Assembly: GCA_003056425.1 (NCBI GenBank)
Contig: PYVY01000004.1
Coordinates: 186,001-250,000 of the forward strand
Source: Alteromonas indica
Lineage (GTDB): Bacteria > Pseudomonadota > Gammaproteobacteria > Enterobacterales > Alteromonadaceae
Direction of reading: 5' to 3'
DNA: 64,000 nucleotides
A program made the position numbers and the translations under genes. The notes under the pieces were generated by a model, which ran no database searches, was not told the DNA's origin, and saw only the letters and a program-made list of their open reading frames with translations. Below, piece after piece: positions 26,401 through 35,250 of this stretch (the stretch's first letter is position 1; each line of letters opens with the position of its first letter).

Positions 26401-26460
26401 TCAGGCGAAGGTGGTAAAGCCAAAAAAGCGGGCGCTGGTGTGTTGTATCGTATTTTTCAT
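26401..26460 (-). CDS. pheL: Phe leader peptide PheL
   Basis: The 19-residue leader MKNTIQHTSARFFGFTTFA contains four Phe codons in its second half. It ends in TGA just before the GGGAGG antiterminator arm and 24 bases before the terminator hairpin. This is the layout of E. coli pheL: a ribosome starved for Phe-tRNA stalls, frees the antiterminator and allows pheA transcription. No Shine-Dalgarno is visible. The predicted promoter would start transcription at or within a base or two of the ATG, so translation may be leaderless. The peptide is less Phe-rich than that of E. coli (seven Phe in 15 residues). Confidence 0.88.
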   Translation of the reverse strand: MKNTIQHTSARFFGFTTFA

Positions 26461-26467
26461 AGTACTG

Positions 26468-26508
26468 ACTTTATGGGGCGGGCTCGTTTGTGTCAACCCG
26501 TTTTTACA
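26468..26508 (-). promoter_or_regulatory. pheLA promoter with overlapping TyrR-like box
   Basis: On the minus strand a perfect TTGACA (26496-26491), 17-base spacer and TAAAGT (26473-26468) form the promoter. The -35 is the second half of TGTAAAAACGGGTTGACA, a TyrR-type box with one mismatch (26508-26491). TyrR bound there would exclude polymerase. The -10 ends 7 bases before the pheL ATG. Confidence 0.65.
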
Positions 26509-26569
26509 CTTTGACGAATAACAATTTTTTGAAGCGCCTTTTCGACGCTTCAATAGTATGGTAGAGCCG

Positions 26570-27370
26570 CTATTCACCTAATAAGGCAGCCAGCATGGCG
26601 CGAACTTCGGTAGGCTCAAACGGCTTATCGCACAAAGCGTTAACACCGGTTTGCTGGATATTCGACATATGCACACTGTCGGCGGCTTCTGAAGTTACCA
26701 TAATAATTGGTATATGAGAGGTTTCAGGGTTGAAGCGGATAAATTCTGAAAGTTCCCGGCCGTCCATTTCAGGCATGTTGTAATCGGTAACCACCAAATC
26801 AAACGGTTCATCCTTTATCAAAGTCAGTGCTGTTGCACCATTTTCCGCTTCTTGGATTTTTTCCAATCCCATGCCTTCCAATACGCGGCGAATATGATTT
26901 CTGGCCAGCCGGCTATCATCTACTAACAATACCCGAACTTCACGCACATCAAATAAGTCGAGTTCCAGTTCATCATGGTTAATTAAATCAAGGCTGGCAT
27001 TAAGCGCCCGAGATAGGTGCAATGGTTCAAATGGTTTTGGCAGAATAGCTGCCACACCAGCCTGTTTTAACTCTTCTAGTTTGCTCAGGCGATTTTCCGA
27101 GGAGACCAGCATGAAGGGAATACTGGAATATTGCGGATCCTCTTTTATAAACTTTAATAATTCCGACGCGGTACCGTCTTCAAAGTACATTGCACTGACG
27201 ACCAAATCGGCACCATGAGAGCGCACAGCGGCGCGAGCTTCGGCTAGGGTAGATACCGAGTCTATCTCTTTCACCTTTTCTTTTAGCAATAAGGTGGTGA
27301 TGATTTTTCTTTGGGTGTCAGATGGCTCAACCAACACAATGTGCAGGTCACTAATTAACAGCTTTTCCAT
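26570..27370 (-). CDS. Tandem receiver-domain response regulator
   Basis: The 266-residue protein is made of two CheY-like receiver domains and no output domain. The first (residues 8-130) is degenerate: the phosphoacceptor position is Ser59 (DLVVSAMYFEDG) and the acidic pair is reduced to E15/D18, although the PKPF loop is kept. The second (145-264) is intact: VDDSR, phosphoacceptor Asp196 in VTDYNMPEMDG, the Thr/Ser switch MVTS and CDKPFEP. A single-domain output through protein contact is likely, with the first domain acting as a docking or dimerisation unit. It lies next to the STAS/phosphatase genes, which suggests, but does not prove, a shared pathway. Confidence 0.88.
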   Translation of the reverse strand: MEKLLISDLHIVLVEPSDTQRKIITTLLLKEKVKEIDSVSTLAEARAAVRSHGADLVVSAMYFEDGTASELLKFIKEDPQYSSIPFMLVSSENRLSKLEELKQAGVAAILPKPFEPLHLSRALNASLDLINHDELELDLFDVREVRVLLVDDSRLARNHIRRVLEGMGLEKIQEAENGATALTLIKDEPFDLVVTDYNMPEMDGRELSEFIRFNPETSHIPIIMVTSEAADSVHMSNIQQTGVNALCDKPFEPTEVRAMLAALLGE

Positions 27371-27439
27371 CAGATTCTCTCACTATTACTTCTGTTATTA
27401 TATGAGATCAGTGTAGCCAACTTTGTGAAGATCCGTGCA

Positions 27440-27763
27440 TTAGCCGCCAGCGATTTTTACTGTAAAACCTTTACCTTCTAGCAGCGTTTTCAGTTTATCA
27501 CGGTCATCGGTCTGCACTTCAATCGTGCCTTCTTTCACAGCGCCGCCACACCCACATTTCTTTTTTAATTCAGTGCATAATGCTTTCAGCGCTGTTTCGT
27601 CCATACCCAGGCCGGTTACAATGGACACGCCTTTGCCTTTACGGCCTTTTGTTTCACGGGTAATCCGCACTACACCGTCTTTTGAAACCGACCGCGCTTG
27701 CGGTGTTTTGCTTTCACTGATTCGGCCTGTATCCGTACTGTATACTAATTTGGAGTCCTGCAT
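27440..27763 (-). CDS. yciH: SUI1/eIF1-family protein YciH
   Basis: The 107-residue SUI1-fold protein resembles eukaryotic eIF1 and may affect start-codon fidelity; its bacterial role is modest and not fully settled. The SUI1 core is in the second half: VRITRETKGRKGKGVSIV, ALCTELKKKCGCGGAVKEG and VQTDDRDKLKTLLEGKGF. The flexible N-terminus is typical. It stands alone, divergent from the STAS gene by 188 bases. Confidence 0.92.
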   Translation of the reverse strand: MQDSKLVYSTDTGRISESKTPQARSVSKDGVVRITRETKGRKGKGVSIVTGLGMDETALKALCTELKKKCGCGGAVKEGTIEVQTDDRDKLKTLLEGKGFTVKIAGG

Positions 27764-27951
27764 AAATTGCCCTTTAGCCTAATTTTTCACAAAGCCAGTG
27801 TAGCGTTAATAGCCGGATGAGAAAATAGTCGCAAATATTTATAGCACAGTGCCGGGGCACTGCTATATTTATCAATAGCCAGGTACAACCGGCCTAACAC
27901 GGACACTGCTGTGTATTCAACGCACCCCCCGTTGTAGTCAGGAGATTTAAA

Positions 27952-28257
27952 ATGGGACTTACCACCGATATCACCTTAGATAATACGCATTTTACCATTG
28001 GTCTGGACGAAAAGTTTGACTTTGCCAAGGTGCACGACTTTAAAGAAGCTTACAGCGCGCTGCCACCAGATGTCCAAGTGGTTGAAGTCGATTTAGCCAA
28101 AACCGAGTATATGGATAGCTCCGCGCTGGGGATGCTATTAAATATGCAAAAAAGCCTCAGCGGACGCGACTTAACCTTCCAAATTACCCACTGCCGACCT
28201 CAGGTGGCACGAATTTTAAAAATATCGCGTTTCGATAAAAAGTTCGACATCAGTTAA
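27952..28257 (+). CDS. STAS-domain anti-sigma factor antagonist (HsbA/CrsA-like)
   Basis: The 101-residue STAS protein acts in partner switching, being phosphorylated on Ser by a kinase and dephosphorylated by a PP2C phosphatase. The phospho-site phrase EYMDSSALGMLL places Ser56/Ser57 at the conserved site. The next gene, 14 bases later, encodes a receiver-PP2C-HATPase protein. This pairing is that of HsbA-HsbR in Pseudomonas and CrsA-CrsR in Shewanella, which control an anti-sigma factor or a diguanylate cyclase. No target is proven here. The ribosome site AGGAG lies about 9 bases upstream. Confidence 0.85.
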   Translation: MGLTTDITLDNTHFTIGLDEKFDFAKVHDFKEAYSALPPDVQVVEVDLAKTEYMDSSALGMLLNMQKSLSGRDLTFQITHCRPQVARILKISRFDKKFDIS

Positions 28258-28271
28258 CCGGCAGTCTATCC

Positions 28272-29936
28272 ATGCGCATTCTGATCGTCGACGATGAATC
28301 GTTAAATCGTTTTTTACTGATTCACATGCTTGAACAGGAAGGTTATAGCGAATGTTATGAAGCAACCAATGGCGATCAGGCACTTAGCGTGGCCCGCCAG
28401 GTAGATCCTGACCTGGTTTTACTGGACGTCGTTATGCCTGATATGAGCGGATATGAAGTGGCGCCCAAATTAAAGGCGTTATCGAAAACCAATTACCTGC
28501 CTATTATTTTTATTACCTCACTGGAAGATCGGGCCAGTTTGATACGCTGTCTGGAAGTAGGGGGCGACGACTTTGTAGCCAAACCTTTTGACCGCTTGGT
28601 GTTAGCTGCAAAAATTCGCGCTCATGGCCGGATTCGTAGCCTGAATACGCGTATTGAACAGCAAAATGCAATGCTGTTACAGCACCAGCAAGCAATGGAT
28701 CGTGAACATGAAATTGTTGATCACATTTTTAAAAACGCCATTCGGCACACCCCCGAAATGGCGGCTTGTTTTGATTTTAAGCTAGCTCCTGCAGAGCAAT
28801 TTAACGGTGATGTATTTTTAACAGAGAAAAGCCCCTCAGGGGGGGCGTATTATCTTATTGGTGATTTTACCGGTCATGGGTTGGCCTCGGCCATTGGCGT
28901 ACTACCTGTGGCACGGGCGTTTCATATAATGGCTGAAAAGGGTCTGGGCGTGGCGGAAATGGCCCGTACTATCAATGCCACCTTATTGCATCTGCTACCT
29001 GCCAATATGTTTCTGGCCGCCATTATTGCTGAAATTAGTGATGATGGGTGTCAACAGCAAATATGGCATGGTGGTATGCCCCAGATATTAGTGAAACGAG
29101 CTACAAACCAATGTATTGAAGCATTGCCGTCAGCTCATATGGCGTTGGGCATTTTGGCGCCCCAGGAATTTGAAAGCCATTGCATTACATTGGAATGCAA
29201 TCGCGACGATCAGTTGTTGCTGTGTACCGACGGTTTGATTGAAATAACCAATAGCGAAGGTGTAATGCTTAATGAAGAAGGAGTGGAGCAATGGTTTGCT
29301 CAGCCAGATGCTACCGCCAGTGCTATCCATGCGCGGGCTAACCAGTATACAGGGTGTGCGCAGCAGCAAGACGATATGACCGTGGTGATTTATACTTGTC
29401 AGCCTTTTGCTTCAATCCTTACTAGCCCGCCAGATAAACCGGCGCTGCCGTTGACGGTGGCGATGACCTTAGCCGCACCGCAACTTAAAGATCCGGATAT
29501 TATGACGCGGTTTGTCGATACGGTATGCCAGGACCCGGGGATGGCTGCTATTCGTAGCCGGCTGTTTACGGTATTAAGTGAATTATACAGCAATGCGTTA
29601 GAGCACGGTGTATTGCGGCTCGACTCCAACCTTAAACAGGCTGAAGATGGCTTTATCGCTTACTATGAAACCCGGGCCATCCGGTTGGCTGAACTTACTG
29701 CAGCCACTATTCATATTAAATATGTGTACGATCCTGACCGAGCCTGTATTACCCTGACCATCACCGATACCGGCGACGGTTTTGATCTTGAACAAGTTCA
29801 AAAGGTGGGTGATAGCGCTGCTTTCGGACGCGGCTTGCCGCTTATCTTTGAACTGTGCGATACCGTACAATACTCAAAGGGGGGCCGTGAAGCCACAGTA
29901 ACGTTATTATTGCCCTGGGCGGCTGCATTGCACTAA
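28272..29936 (+). CDS. Receiver-PP2C phosphatase-HATPase regulator (HsbR/CrsR-like)
   Basis: The 554-residue protein joins three modules. The receiver (1-120) has VDDES, phosphoacceptor Asp52 (LLDVVMPDMSG) and AKPF. A helical linker (120-150) leads to a SpoIIE/RsbU-type PP2C phosphatase (about 165-380) with metal-site Asp residues in NGDVF, GDFTGHGLASA, CTDGL and QDDMTVVIY. The C-terminal HATPase (about 410-550) has the N-box ELYSNALEHG, DTGDGF and a GRGLPLI lid. It can therefore both phosphorylate and dephosphorylate a STAS partner, with the switch set by phosphorylation of the receiver. The partner is the gene immediately upstream. No cognate hybrid kinase is adjacent. Confidence 0.88.
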   Translation: MRILIVDDESLNRFLLIHMLEQEGYSECYEATNGDQALSVARQVDPDLVLLDVVMPDMSGYEVAPKLKALSKTNYLPIIFITSLEDRASLIRCLEVGGDDFVAKPFDRLVLAAKIRAHGRIRSLNTRIEQQNAMLLQHQQAMDREHEIVDHIFKNAIRHTPEMAACFDFKLAPAEQFNGDVFLTEKSPSGGAYYLIGDFTGHGLASAIGVLPVARAFHIMAEKGLGVAEMARTINATLLHLLPANMFLAAIIAEISDDGCQQQIWHGGMPQILVKRATNQCIEALPSAHMALGILAPQEFESHCITLECNRDDQLLLCTDGLIEITNSEGVMLNEEGVEQWFAQPDATASAIHARANQYTGCAQQQDDMTVVIYTCQPFASILTSPPDKPALPLTVAMTLAAPQLKDPDIMTRFVDTVCQDPGMAAIRSRLFTVLSELYSNALEHGVLRLDSNLKQAEDGFIAYYETRAIRLAELTAATIHIKYVYDPDRACITLTITDTGDGFDLEQVQKVGDSAAFGRGLPLIFELCDTVQYSKGGREATVTLLLPWAAALH

Positions 29937-30118
29937 TCCTCGCGTCGATATGGGTAAGGGTCTGAATTGCATGGCTGGCTGGCGTGCCAAGTCTCGGTGT
30001 TTACCGGGGCTATCATCAAGCCAAGACCAACCAACCAGAATAAAAGCCAGTCTGGCGAACAAACTTTTACGTCTTGTGGTCGTAATGAGTATTACTCTAT
30101 ATAGTCAGGATATTAGGT

Positions 30119-30571
30119 ATGTTAAAAGCAGTTCTTGATTTGTTCGATCGCTCCAGCGAAGACAAAGAAAATCCACAATACTCCGTTGAATTAGCGACGG
30201 CTGCCTTATTAAGCGAGATAATCCGCGCTGATAATAAAACCGACGAGCGCGAAAAAGCGGCCTATCGGGACATTCTAAAACGGCAGTTCACCCTTGATCA
30301 ACAAGCATTGGATGCCCTTATTAGTGAAGGCAAAGAAACCGCGGAAGAGGCGGTAGATTTGGTTAATTTCACCAAGGTGATTAATCAAAAGTGTGATAAT
30401 GAACAAAAAAAGAGTATCTTAACAAGCCTGTGGGAACTTGCTTATGCAGATGATAATCTGGCGCCTATGGAAGAGCATACAATTCGGCGCATTGCTGATT
30501 TATTGTATATTCCACACAGTCAGTTTATTAAAACCAAACTTTCGGTATCCGACGACGACAATCCCATCTAG
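30119..30571 (+). CDS. TerB-family protein
   Basis: The 150-residue helical protein of the TerB/DUF533 group has two TerB-like acidic repeats: LSEIIRADNKTDEREKAAYRDIL (about 31-53) and LWELAYADDNLAPMEEHTIRRIADLL (about 103-128). The two D/E-rich loops are the presumed divalent metal sites. Its length matches TerB (151). No tellurite genes are nearby; it sits between the partner-switch phosphatase and a c-di-GMP protein, so a stress-signalling role is plausible but unproven. The ribosome site is weak (AGGA about 11 bases upstream). Confidence 0.8.
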   Translation: MLKAVLDLFDRSSEDKENPQYSVELATAALLSEIIRADNKTDEREKAAYRDILKRQFTLDQQALDALISEGKETAEEAVDLVNFTKVINQKCDNEQKKSILTSLWELAYADDNLAPMEEHTIRRIADLLYIPHSQFIKTKLSVSDDDNPI

Positions 30572-30616
30572 GTTGGGCCGGCGGGGGGAAGTTAGCAGGG
30601 ACAGGGTAGTTGCTCA

Positions 30617-32713
30617 TTGTTTAAATCTATTAAAACCCCCATCGCCATCATGCTGGTATGCGCCGTATTAGTAATCTCGGCCATGGTCACCTGGTTTGCT
30701 GCTGACGAACATGAGCAGCTTTACACCGAATCAGTAAAAAGCGACTTGGCCGCACTTACCCGTAATCTGGCGGCAGATATTCTTCCATTGATGGAGTCAG
30801 GCTCTACTCAAACTCATGCTATTAGTGAGCGGTTGAAAAACTTATCGTCTTATCAACATATTCTGGTAGCGCGGGTGTATGACACCAACCAAACGGTATT
30901 GCATAGCCAACTTGGTGCTGCGGGTCGAAAATACGGGGTACCGGAAAAACTGCCGCTTGCTGATATAATAAACTCCCCATCAGGGGCCTACCTTATCGAC
31001 AATCAGCTTATTGCCAGTAGCCGTATCGCTAGAAACGGTGTGACCTATGGCTATTTGCTAATTATGAACGATATCGAAACGCCGGTACGTAAGAGTTGGC
31101 AGGCTCTGTTGCTGCATGTCTCGCCATTGGTTTTTATCACCTTAATTATTACCATCGCCATCGGGCTGTATTGGTTGAATTTATTGTTGAATCCTCTGGC
31201 TCGCTTATCAGGTTTTACTCATCAACTTAGCCAGACTAAAGATTACACCCCCCGGTTTAAAACCCGCTTGCGGGGAGAAGTCTCGGTATTGGGCCATAAT
31301 ATCAATATGTTGCTAGATACCATTGAAGCTGAACTTACTATTAACGATGAGCAAAATCAGACGCTGATGGAACAGCAGCAGACGATGACCCGGTTAGCTA
31401 ATTTTGACAGCCTGACCGGTTTGCCTAATCGCCAGTTTGTGATGGACAATTTGCGCCTGGAACTGGCCCGCGCCCGTCGTTTAAATAACGACATCGCAAT
31501 GATGTTTTTTGACCTGGATGGTTTTAAGGGCATTAATGATTCGCTGGGCCATGAAACCGGCGATCTTATCTTGATAGAAGTGGCTGACCGGGTTTCCTCC
31601 ATGTTGCGAGAAGGCGATCTGGTGGCCCGCTTAGGCGGAGATGAATTTATCATCGTACCGGACCGGGATGTGACCGATGTGTGCCTGCAAAACTTGGCCG
31701 ACCGGGTGATTGCCGCGTTTTTAGAACCTTTCCACTTTCGTGGCCTGGCGCTTACTGTGGGCGTCAGTATCGGTATTGCTAAAGCGTCCGATGCGCATTT
31801 TGAATTGAGCCAGTTAATGAGTAATGCTGATCTGGCAATGTACCGCTCAAAAGCCAGGGGGCGTGGCACCTCTACGATTTTTACCAACGAGATGGTGGAG
31901 TCGCACAAGCGAAAGCTTTCTATTGCCAACAGTATTGACCAGGCACTGGCGAACAATGAGTTTACGCTGTATTACCAACCGAAGGTCGCGCGTGATGGCG
32001 AATTGGTCGGCTTTGAAGCATTAATGCGGTGGCAGCATCCTGATTTTGGCTTGGTTATGCCCGGTGAATTTATCCCCATTGCAGAACAAAGCGGTAAAAT
32101 TTCCAGCCTTACGCGGTGGGCCATTGAACGGGCTTGTATTGATTTACCATTACTTCAATCGGTTTTCTTCAATAAATTCAGAGTGGCGATTAATTTGTCC
32201 GGCCATGATTTACGTCATTCGGGTATGTTCGATCTCATCCACCAAATTTTTACCCAGCAGCAGGTTAACCCTGAGTATATTGAATTTGAAGTGACGGAGT
32301 CGGCGTATCTGGAAAACTTCGCGTTTGCTAATAAATTTTTCAGGCGGCTAAGCAACATGGGCTGTGCTATTTCCCTGGACGATTTTGGCACTGGTTATTC
32401 GTCGTTAAGTTACCTTACGCAGATTACTATCGACACACTGAAAATTGACCGACAGTTTGTCCGTGAACTGAATACTTCACACCGCAGTCGACTGGTAACC
32501 GGTTCAATCATTGATTTAGCTAAGCGCTTGTCTTTAACCGTATGTGCTGAAGGCATAGAAGAGCTAAGTCAGTGGGATTACCTGTTAAATCATGGCTGCG
32601 ATCACGTTCAGGGTTATTTGTTCAGCCAACCTTTACCATTAGAAGATGTGGCGTTACTGCCTGCCCGATTCGAATTCGTGCCAGACCATGTCAGCCGTTT
32701 ATCAGGTCAGTAA
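30617..32713 (+). CDS. Membrane GGDEF-EAL c-di-GMP protein
   Basis: The 698-residue protein makes and/or degrades cyclic di-GMP. A TM segment (about 10-28), a periplasmic sensor (about 30-165) and a second TM (about 172-192) precede a HAMP-like region. The GGDEF domain has an intact GGDEF at residues 340-344 with an inhibitory RxxD site (REGD) five residues before it. The EAL domain has EAL at 467-469, NLSGHDLR, EVTES and DDFGTGYSSLSYL, so both activities look intact. The start is TTG 30617, with GGGACAGGG about 10 bases upstream. It follows the TerB gene by 45 bases. Confidence 0.92.
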   Translation: MFKSIKTPIAIMLVCAVLVISAMVTWFAADEHEQLYTESVKSDLAALTRNLAADILPLMESGSTQTHAISERLKNLSSYQHILVARVYDTNQTVLHSQLGAAGRKYGVPEKLPLADIINSPSGAYLIDNQLIASSRIARNGVTYGYLLIMNDIETPVRKSWQALLLHVSPLVFITLIITIAIGLYWLNLLLNPLARLSGFTHQLSQTKDYTPRFKTRLRGEVSVLGHNINMLLDTIEAELTINDEQNQTLMEQQQTMTRLANFDSLTGLPNRQFVMDNLRLELARARRLNNDIAMMFFDLDGFKGINDSLGHETGDLILIEVADRVSSMLREGDLVARLGGDEFIIVPDRDVTDVCLQNLADRVIAAFLEPFHFRGLALTVGVSIGIAKASDAHFELSQLMSNADLAMYRSKARGRGTSTIFTNEMVESHKRKLSIANSIDQALANNEFTLYYQPKVARDGELVGFEALMRWQHPDFGLVMPGEFIPIAEQSGKISSLTRWAIERACIDLPLLQSVFFNKFRVAINLSGHDLRHSGMFDLIHQIFTQQQVNPEYIEFEVTESAYLENFAFANKFFRRLSNMGCAISLDDFGTGYSSLSYLTQITIDTLKIDRQFVRELNTSHRSRLVTGSIIDLAKRLSLTVCAEGIEELSQWDYLLNHGCDHVQGYLFSQPLPLEDVALLPARFEFVPDHVSRLSGQ

Positions 32714-32893
32714 GTTCCACCCACTTGCTGTCTTTTTTGTGCAACACTTCTGTTACATGTGTATCTCGCTTTATCGCTAAGTAGCTAATAAATAAGTGCT
32801 AAACCGAATTGGCACAGTTTTAGCTAATTCGATATTAAGACACTAAGTTGTTAGTGCCAATTTTCAGCTCTCAGGCTGAACCAGGAGAACACC

Positions 32894-33157
32894 ATGAAAC
32901 GCGTCGAAAAAGTATTTCTTATTTTACTGACTCTTATCGCCGTGCAGTCTGTGGCGGTGGTAAATGCCAATGCAGCTGAAGCCACTATCGCTCGTTTAGA
33001 CGTCGATCAGGATGGGCAGGTTTCACTTAAAGAGGCAGTAAGTGACACTGAACTCTTGCGCCGCTTTGGTCGTCTGGATGATAATAAGGACGGCAAACTC
33101 AGCGAGCAGGAACTTTCTGCCGACGAGCTTGTTGTCAAGGCGACCGCTAAATCATAA
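32894..33157 (+). CDS. Small secreted EF-hand protein
   Basis: The 87-residue protein has a signal peptide (VFLILLTLIAVQSVAVVNANAA). Two EF-hand calcium loops follow, DVDQDGQVSLKE (about 36-47) and DDNKDGKLSEQE (about 61-72). Both keep Asp at 1, 3 and 5, Gly at 6 and Glu at 12, so Ca2+ binding is likely. The start has CAGGAG 7 bases upstream. The upstream gap (32714-32893) holds an inverted repeat (CACTAA/TTAGTG nested within TTGGCAC/GTGCCAA) that may be a leader structure. The gene may belong with the following glrK sensor, but 105 bases separate them. Confidence 0.82.
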   Translation: MKRVEKVFLILLTLIAVQSVAVVNANAAEATIARLDVDQDGQVSLKEAVSDTELLRRFGRLDDNKDGKLSEQELSADELVVKATAKS

Positions 33158-33262
33158 AAGCCGATAGGTATAAGATGCGATAATGAGCTGTATGTCTCTG
33201 ACTTGCTAGCAGTTTAGGGGTGTGCCATTCTGATTGACCGTTTTTCTTTCAGTGAGCAAGCA

Positions 33263-34660
33263 GTGCGACTCGGTTCCTTAAGACAATTGACCCTAGCCAG
33301 TTTCGTACTGGCCCTTGTACCTCTTATTGCGTTGTTGTGGCAAAGCCAGAACGATTTAGCAAAAGTGGGCAAGATGACGCACGTAGAGACCCGCTACGTG
33401 GTCGATGTAGTGGGCCTGATGCAACAGCTCGATGGTGCAGCTATCGATCTGGAGCGGGCTCTTCGCCAATATGCCATTATCCGTAATGAAACGGTTGCCA
33501 CATTAACTGATAACGCAATCATTCAGTTTATTGAAGCGCTTCGCCAGCTCTGCGATACGCTGCCCGATAGTGCTACCTGCGACACCATTAAAAAAGATAT
33601 CACGCAGTTAAAAACCTTCCGTAATATTGATGATACCTTGCTGCTTAACGCTTACCTTAATTCGCTAAGTAATAATGTGGCATTGATGAGAAAAGATGTC
33701 GATATTGCTATTCAGCAACGACTGGAAGTACAAAAAGAAGATTTAAATGCCATGCAGGCCAAGCAGGCCTGGTCAACAGCCATGCTGGTAAGTGTGTCGC
33801 TGTTATTGATTTTGCTCGGCAGCCAGCTAATTGTGAATCCGGTCAAGAAACTTAAGCAGATAATCCGTATACTGGCGCAAGAACAGGGCGAATTGCCACC
33901 ATTGTCGACGAAGGCCCCCACTGAACTGATTGGGGTGGAAAAAGATTTGCACTGGTTGGCTGACCGGCTAGGGCAACTGGAACATATCCGCACTGCCTTA
34001 TTGCGGCACGCCGCGCATGAGTTAAAAACGCCGCTGGCAAGTATCAAGGAAGGTTGCAGTCTGCTGTCTGAGCATGTGGTGGGGGAACTTAACACCCAGC
34101 AGACAGAAGTGTTGTCATTATTGACATCAAGCACCCAGCGTTTAAATACCCTGGTAGAAAAGTTATTGGACTACAACCTGTTGTTACAGCAGGCACAGCC
34201 CACATTTACCGAAGTCAATCCTAACCAGATGGTTAAAGATTGCCTGGAAGATTATGCCCTTGCTTTACAGGAACGTGAAGTTACCGTAGATATCCGGGTT
34301 GCCCGTATCTGGGTAGATGAAGAATTGTATCGGCGTATTTTGGATAACCTTATTTCCAATGCTGTGGCCCACGGGGCCATTGGTCGGCCGATAAATCTGG
34401 CTATTTATGAAAAAGGGCAGCAAGTACTACTGGATGTAGCTAATCGGGGTAAGCGTATTGCGCCCGATGCCGTTAAGCGTTTGTTTGAACCCTTCACCCG
34501 CGGCGACGACCCCCGTAACGACAATGTCATTGGAACGGGGTTAGGTCTGTCAATTGTGTCAGATTGTGCCAAGCTTATGCACGGTGATGTGGAAGTGGTA
34601 GATGTAGACTACGCAGACGTTTGTTTTAGAGTGACTATCCCGCAAGAGGAAAGACAATAA
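33263..34660 (+). CDS. glrK: Sensor histidine kinase GlrK (QseE)
   Basis: GlrK is the membrane sensor of a two-component system that phosphorylates GlrR; in enterobacteria it responds to envelope state and controls the sRNA GlmY. A TM segment (about 8-27), a periplasmic region with one Cys pair and a second TM (about 170-190) precede a HAMP. The H-box RHAAHELKTPL has His at residue 252. The N-box DNLISNAVAHG and G-boxes VANRGKRI and GTGLGLSI complete the kinase. The GTG at 33263 gives 465 residues but lacks a ribosome site. An AGGGG at 33216-33220 suits in-frame ATT 33227 or CTG 33230, adding 12 or 11 residues. It overlaps qseG by one base. Confidence 0.87.
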   Translation: MRLGSLRQLTLASFVLALVPLIALLWQSQNDLAKVGKMTHVETRYVVDVVGLMQQLDGAAIDLERALRQYAIIRNETVATLTDNAIIQFIEALRQLCDTLPDSATCDTIKKDITQLKTFRNIDDTLLLNAYLNSLSNNVALMRKDVDIAIQQRLEVQKEDLNAMQAKQAWSTAMLVSVSLLLILLGSQLIVNPVKKLKQIIRILAQEQGELPPLSTKAPTELIGVEKDLHWLADRLGQLEHIRTALLRHAAHELKTPLASIKEGCSLLSEHVVGELNTQQTEVLSLLTSSTQRLNTLVEKLLDYNLLLQQAQPTFTEVNPNQMVKDCLEDYALALQEREVTVDIRVARIWVDEELYRRILDNLISNAVAHGAIGRPINLAIYEKGQQVLLDVANRGKRIAPDAVKRLFEPFTRGDDPRNDNVIGTGLGLSIVSDCAKLMHGDVEVVDVDYADVCFRVTIPQEERQ

Positions 34661-35250
34661 TGAGAAAGGTGTTAGTGCTGTCATTGATAGCTGTTCTGAC
34701 AGGCTGTGCGGGTCTTCAACCTACACCTACGCCCGAGCCCGAAACTAATTCGCCGCCGCCGGTGACTATTATCAAGGATAGTGACGATTTGTGCCTGGTA
34801 TCAGAAGATACCGCAGAGTTTGACCATCAGTGTGACTTACTGTACTGGGTGAACCTTTGGATACAGGCTGACGGTACTCCCTGGCCCCAACGTAAGGCGG
34901 CAATTGATAAACTGGGTGATACCTTACCGCAAACTATCGAACGCGTTATTTTGTCGCTACCCGTAGACACGCCTTACCAGGCCCGTTTACGGGCTCACCA
35001 TTGGCTTAACAATGTGAAAGCACAACTGGCACCGGAAATGATGCCGCTAATTGAGACTTTAGTGGCTGCGCCCAATAATGAAATGCTGGAGCTGGAATCT
35101 GCATTGGTTATTTTAAATAAAGTCAATGCTGAGCAAGCGCAAGCCAGTGAAGCGTTGGAAGAAGAGTTAGAAACCCAGCGTAAAAAGCTGGAAGAACTGC
35201 TAGAAATTGAAGCGACCTTGATGGACAAAAACAGGAGTAACCAGCAATGA
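34660..35250 (+). CDS. qseG: Outer-membrane lipoprotein QseG
   Basis: This 196-residue lipoprotein lies between glrK and glrR. In E. coli QseG (YfhG) activates the GlrK sensor. The lipobox LTGC places the lipidated Cys at residue 16, followed by a Pro/Thr-rich linker (QPTPTPEPETN). The rest is helical and ends in a coiled-coil-like stretch (EALEEELETQRKKLEELLEIE). Overlaps with both neighbours (1 and 4 bases) indicate a single transcript. Sequence similarity to the E. coli protein is low by eye; the name depends on the operon. Confidence 0.75.
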   Translation: MRKVLVLSLIAVLTGCAGLQPTPTPEPETNSPPPVTIIKDSDDLCLVSEDTAEFDHQCDLLYWVNLWIQADGTPWPQRKAAIDKLGDTLPQTIERVILSLPVDTPYQARLRAHHWLNNVKAQLAPEMMPLIETLVAAPNNEMLELESALVILNKVNAEQAQASEALEEELETQRKKLEELLEIEATLMDKNRSNQQ

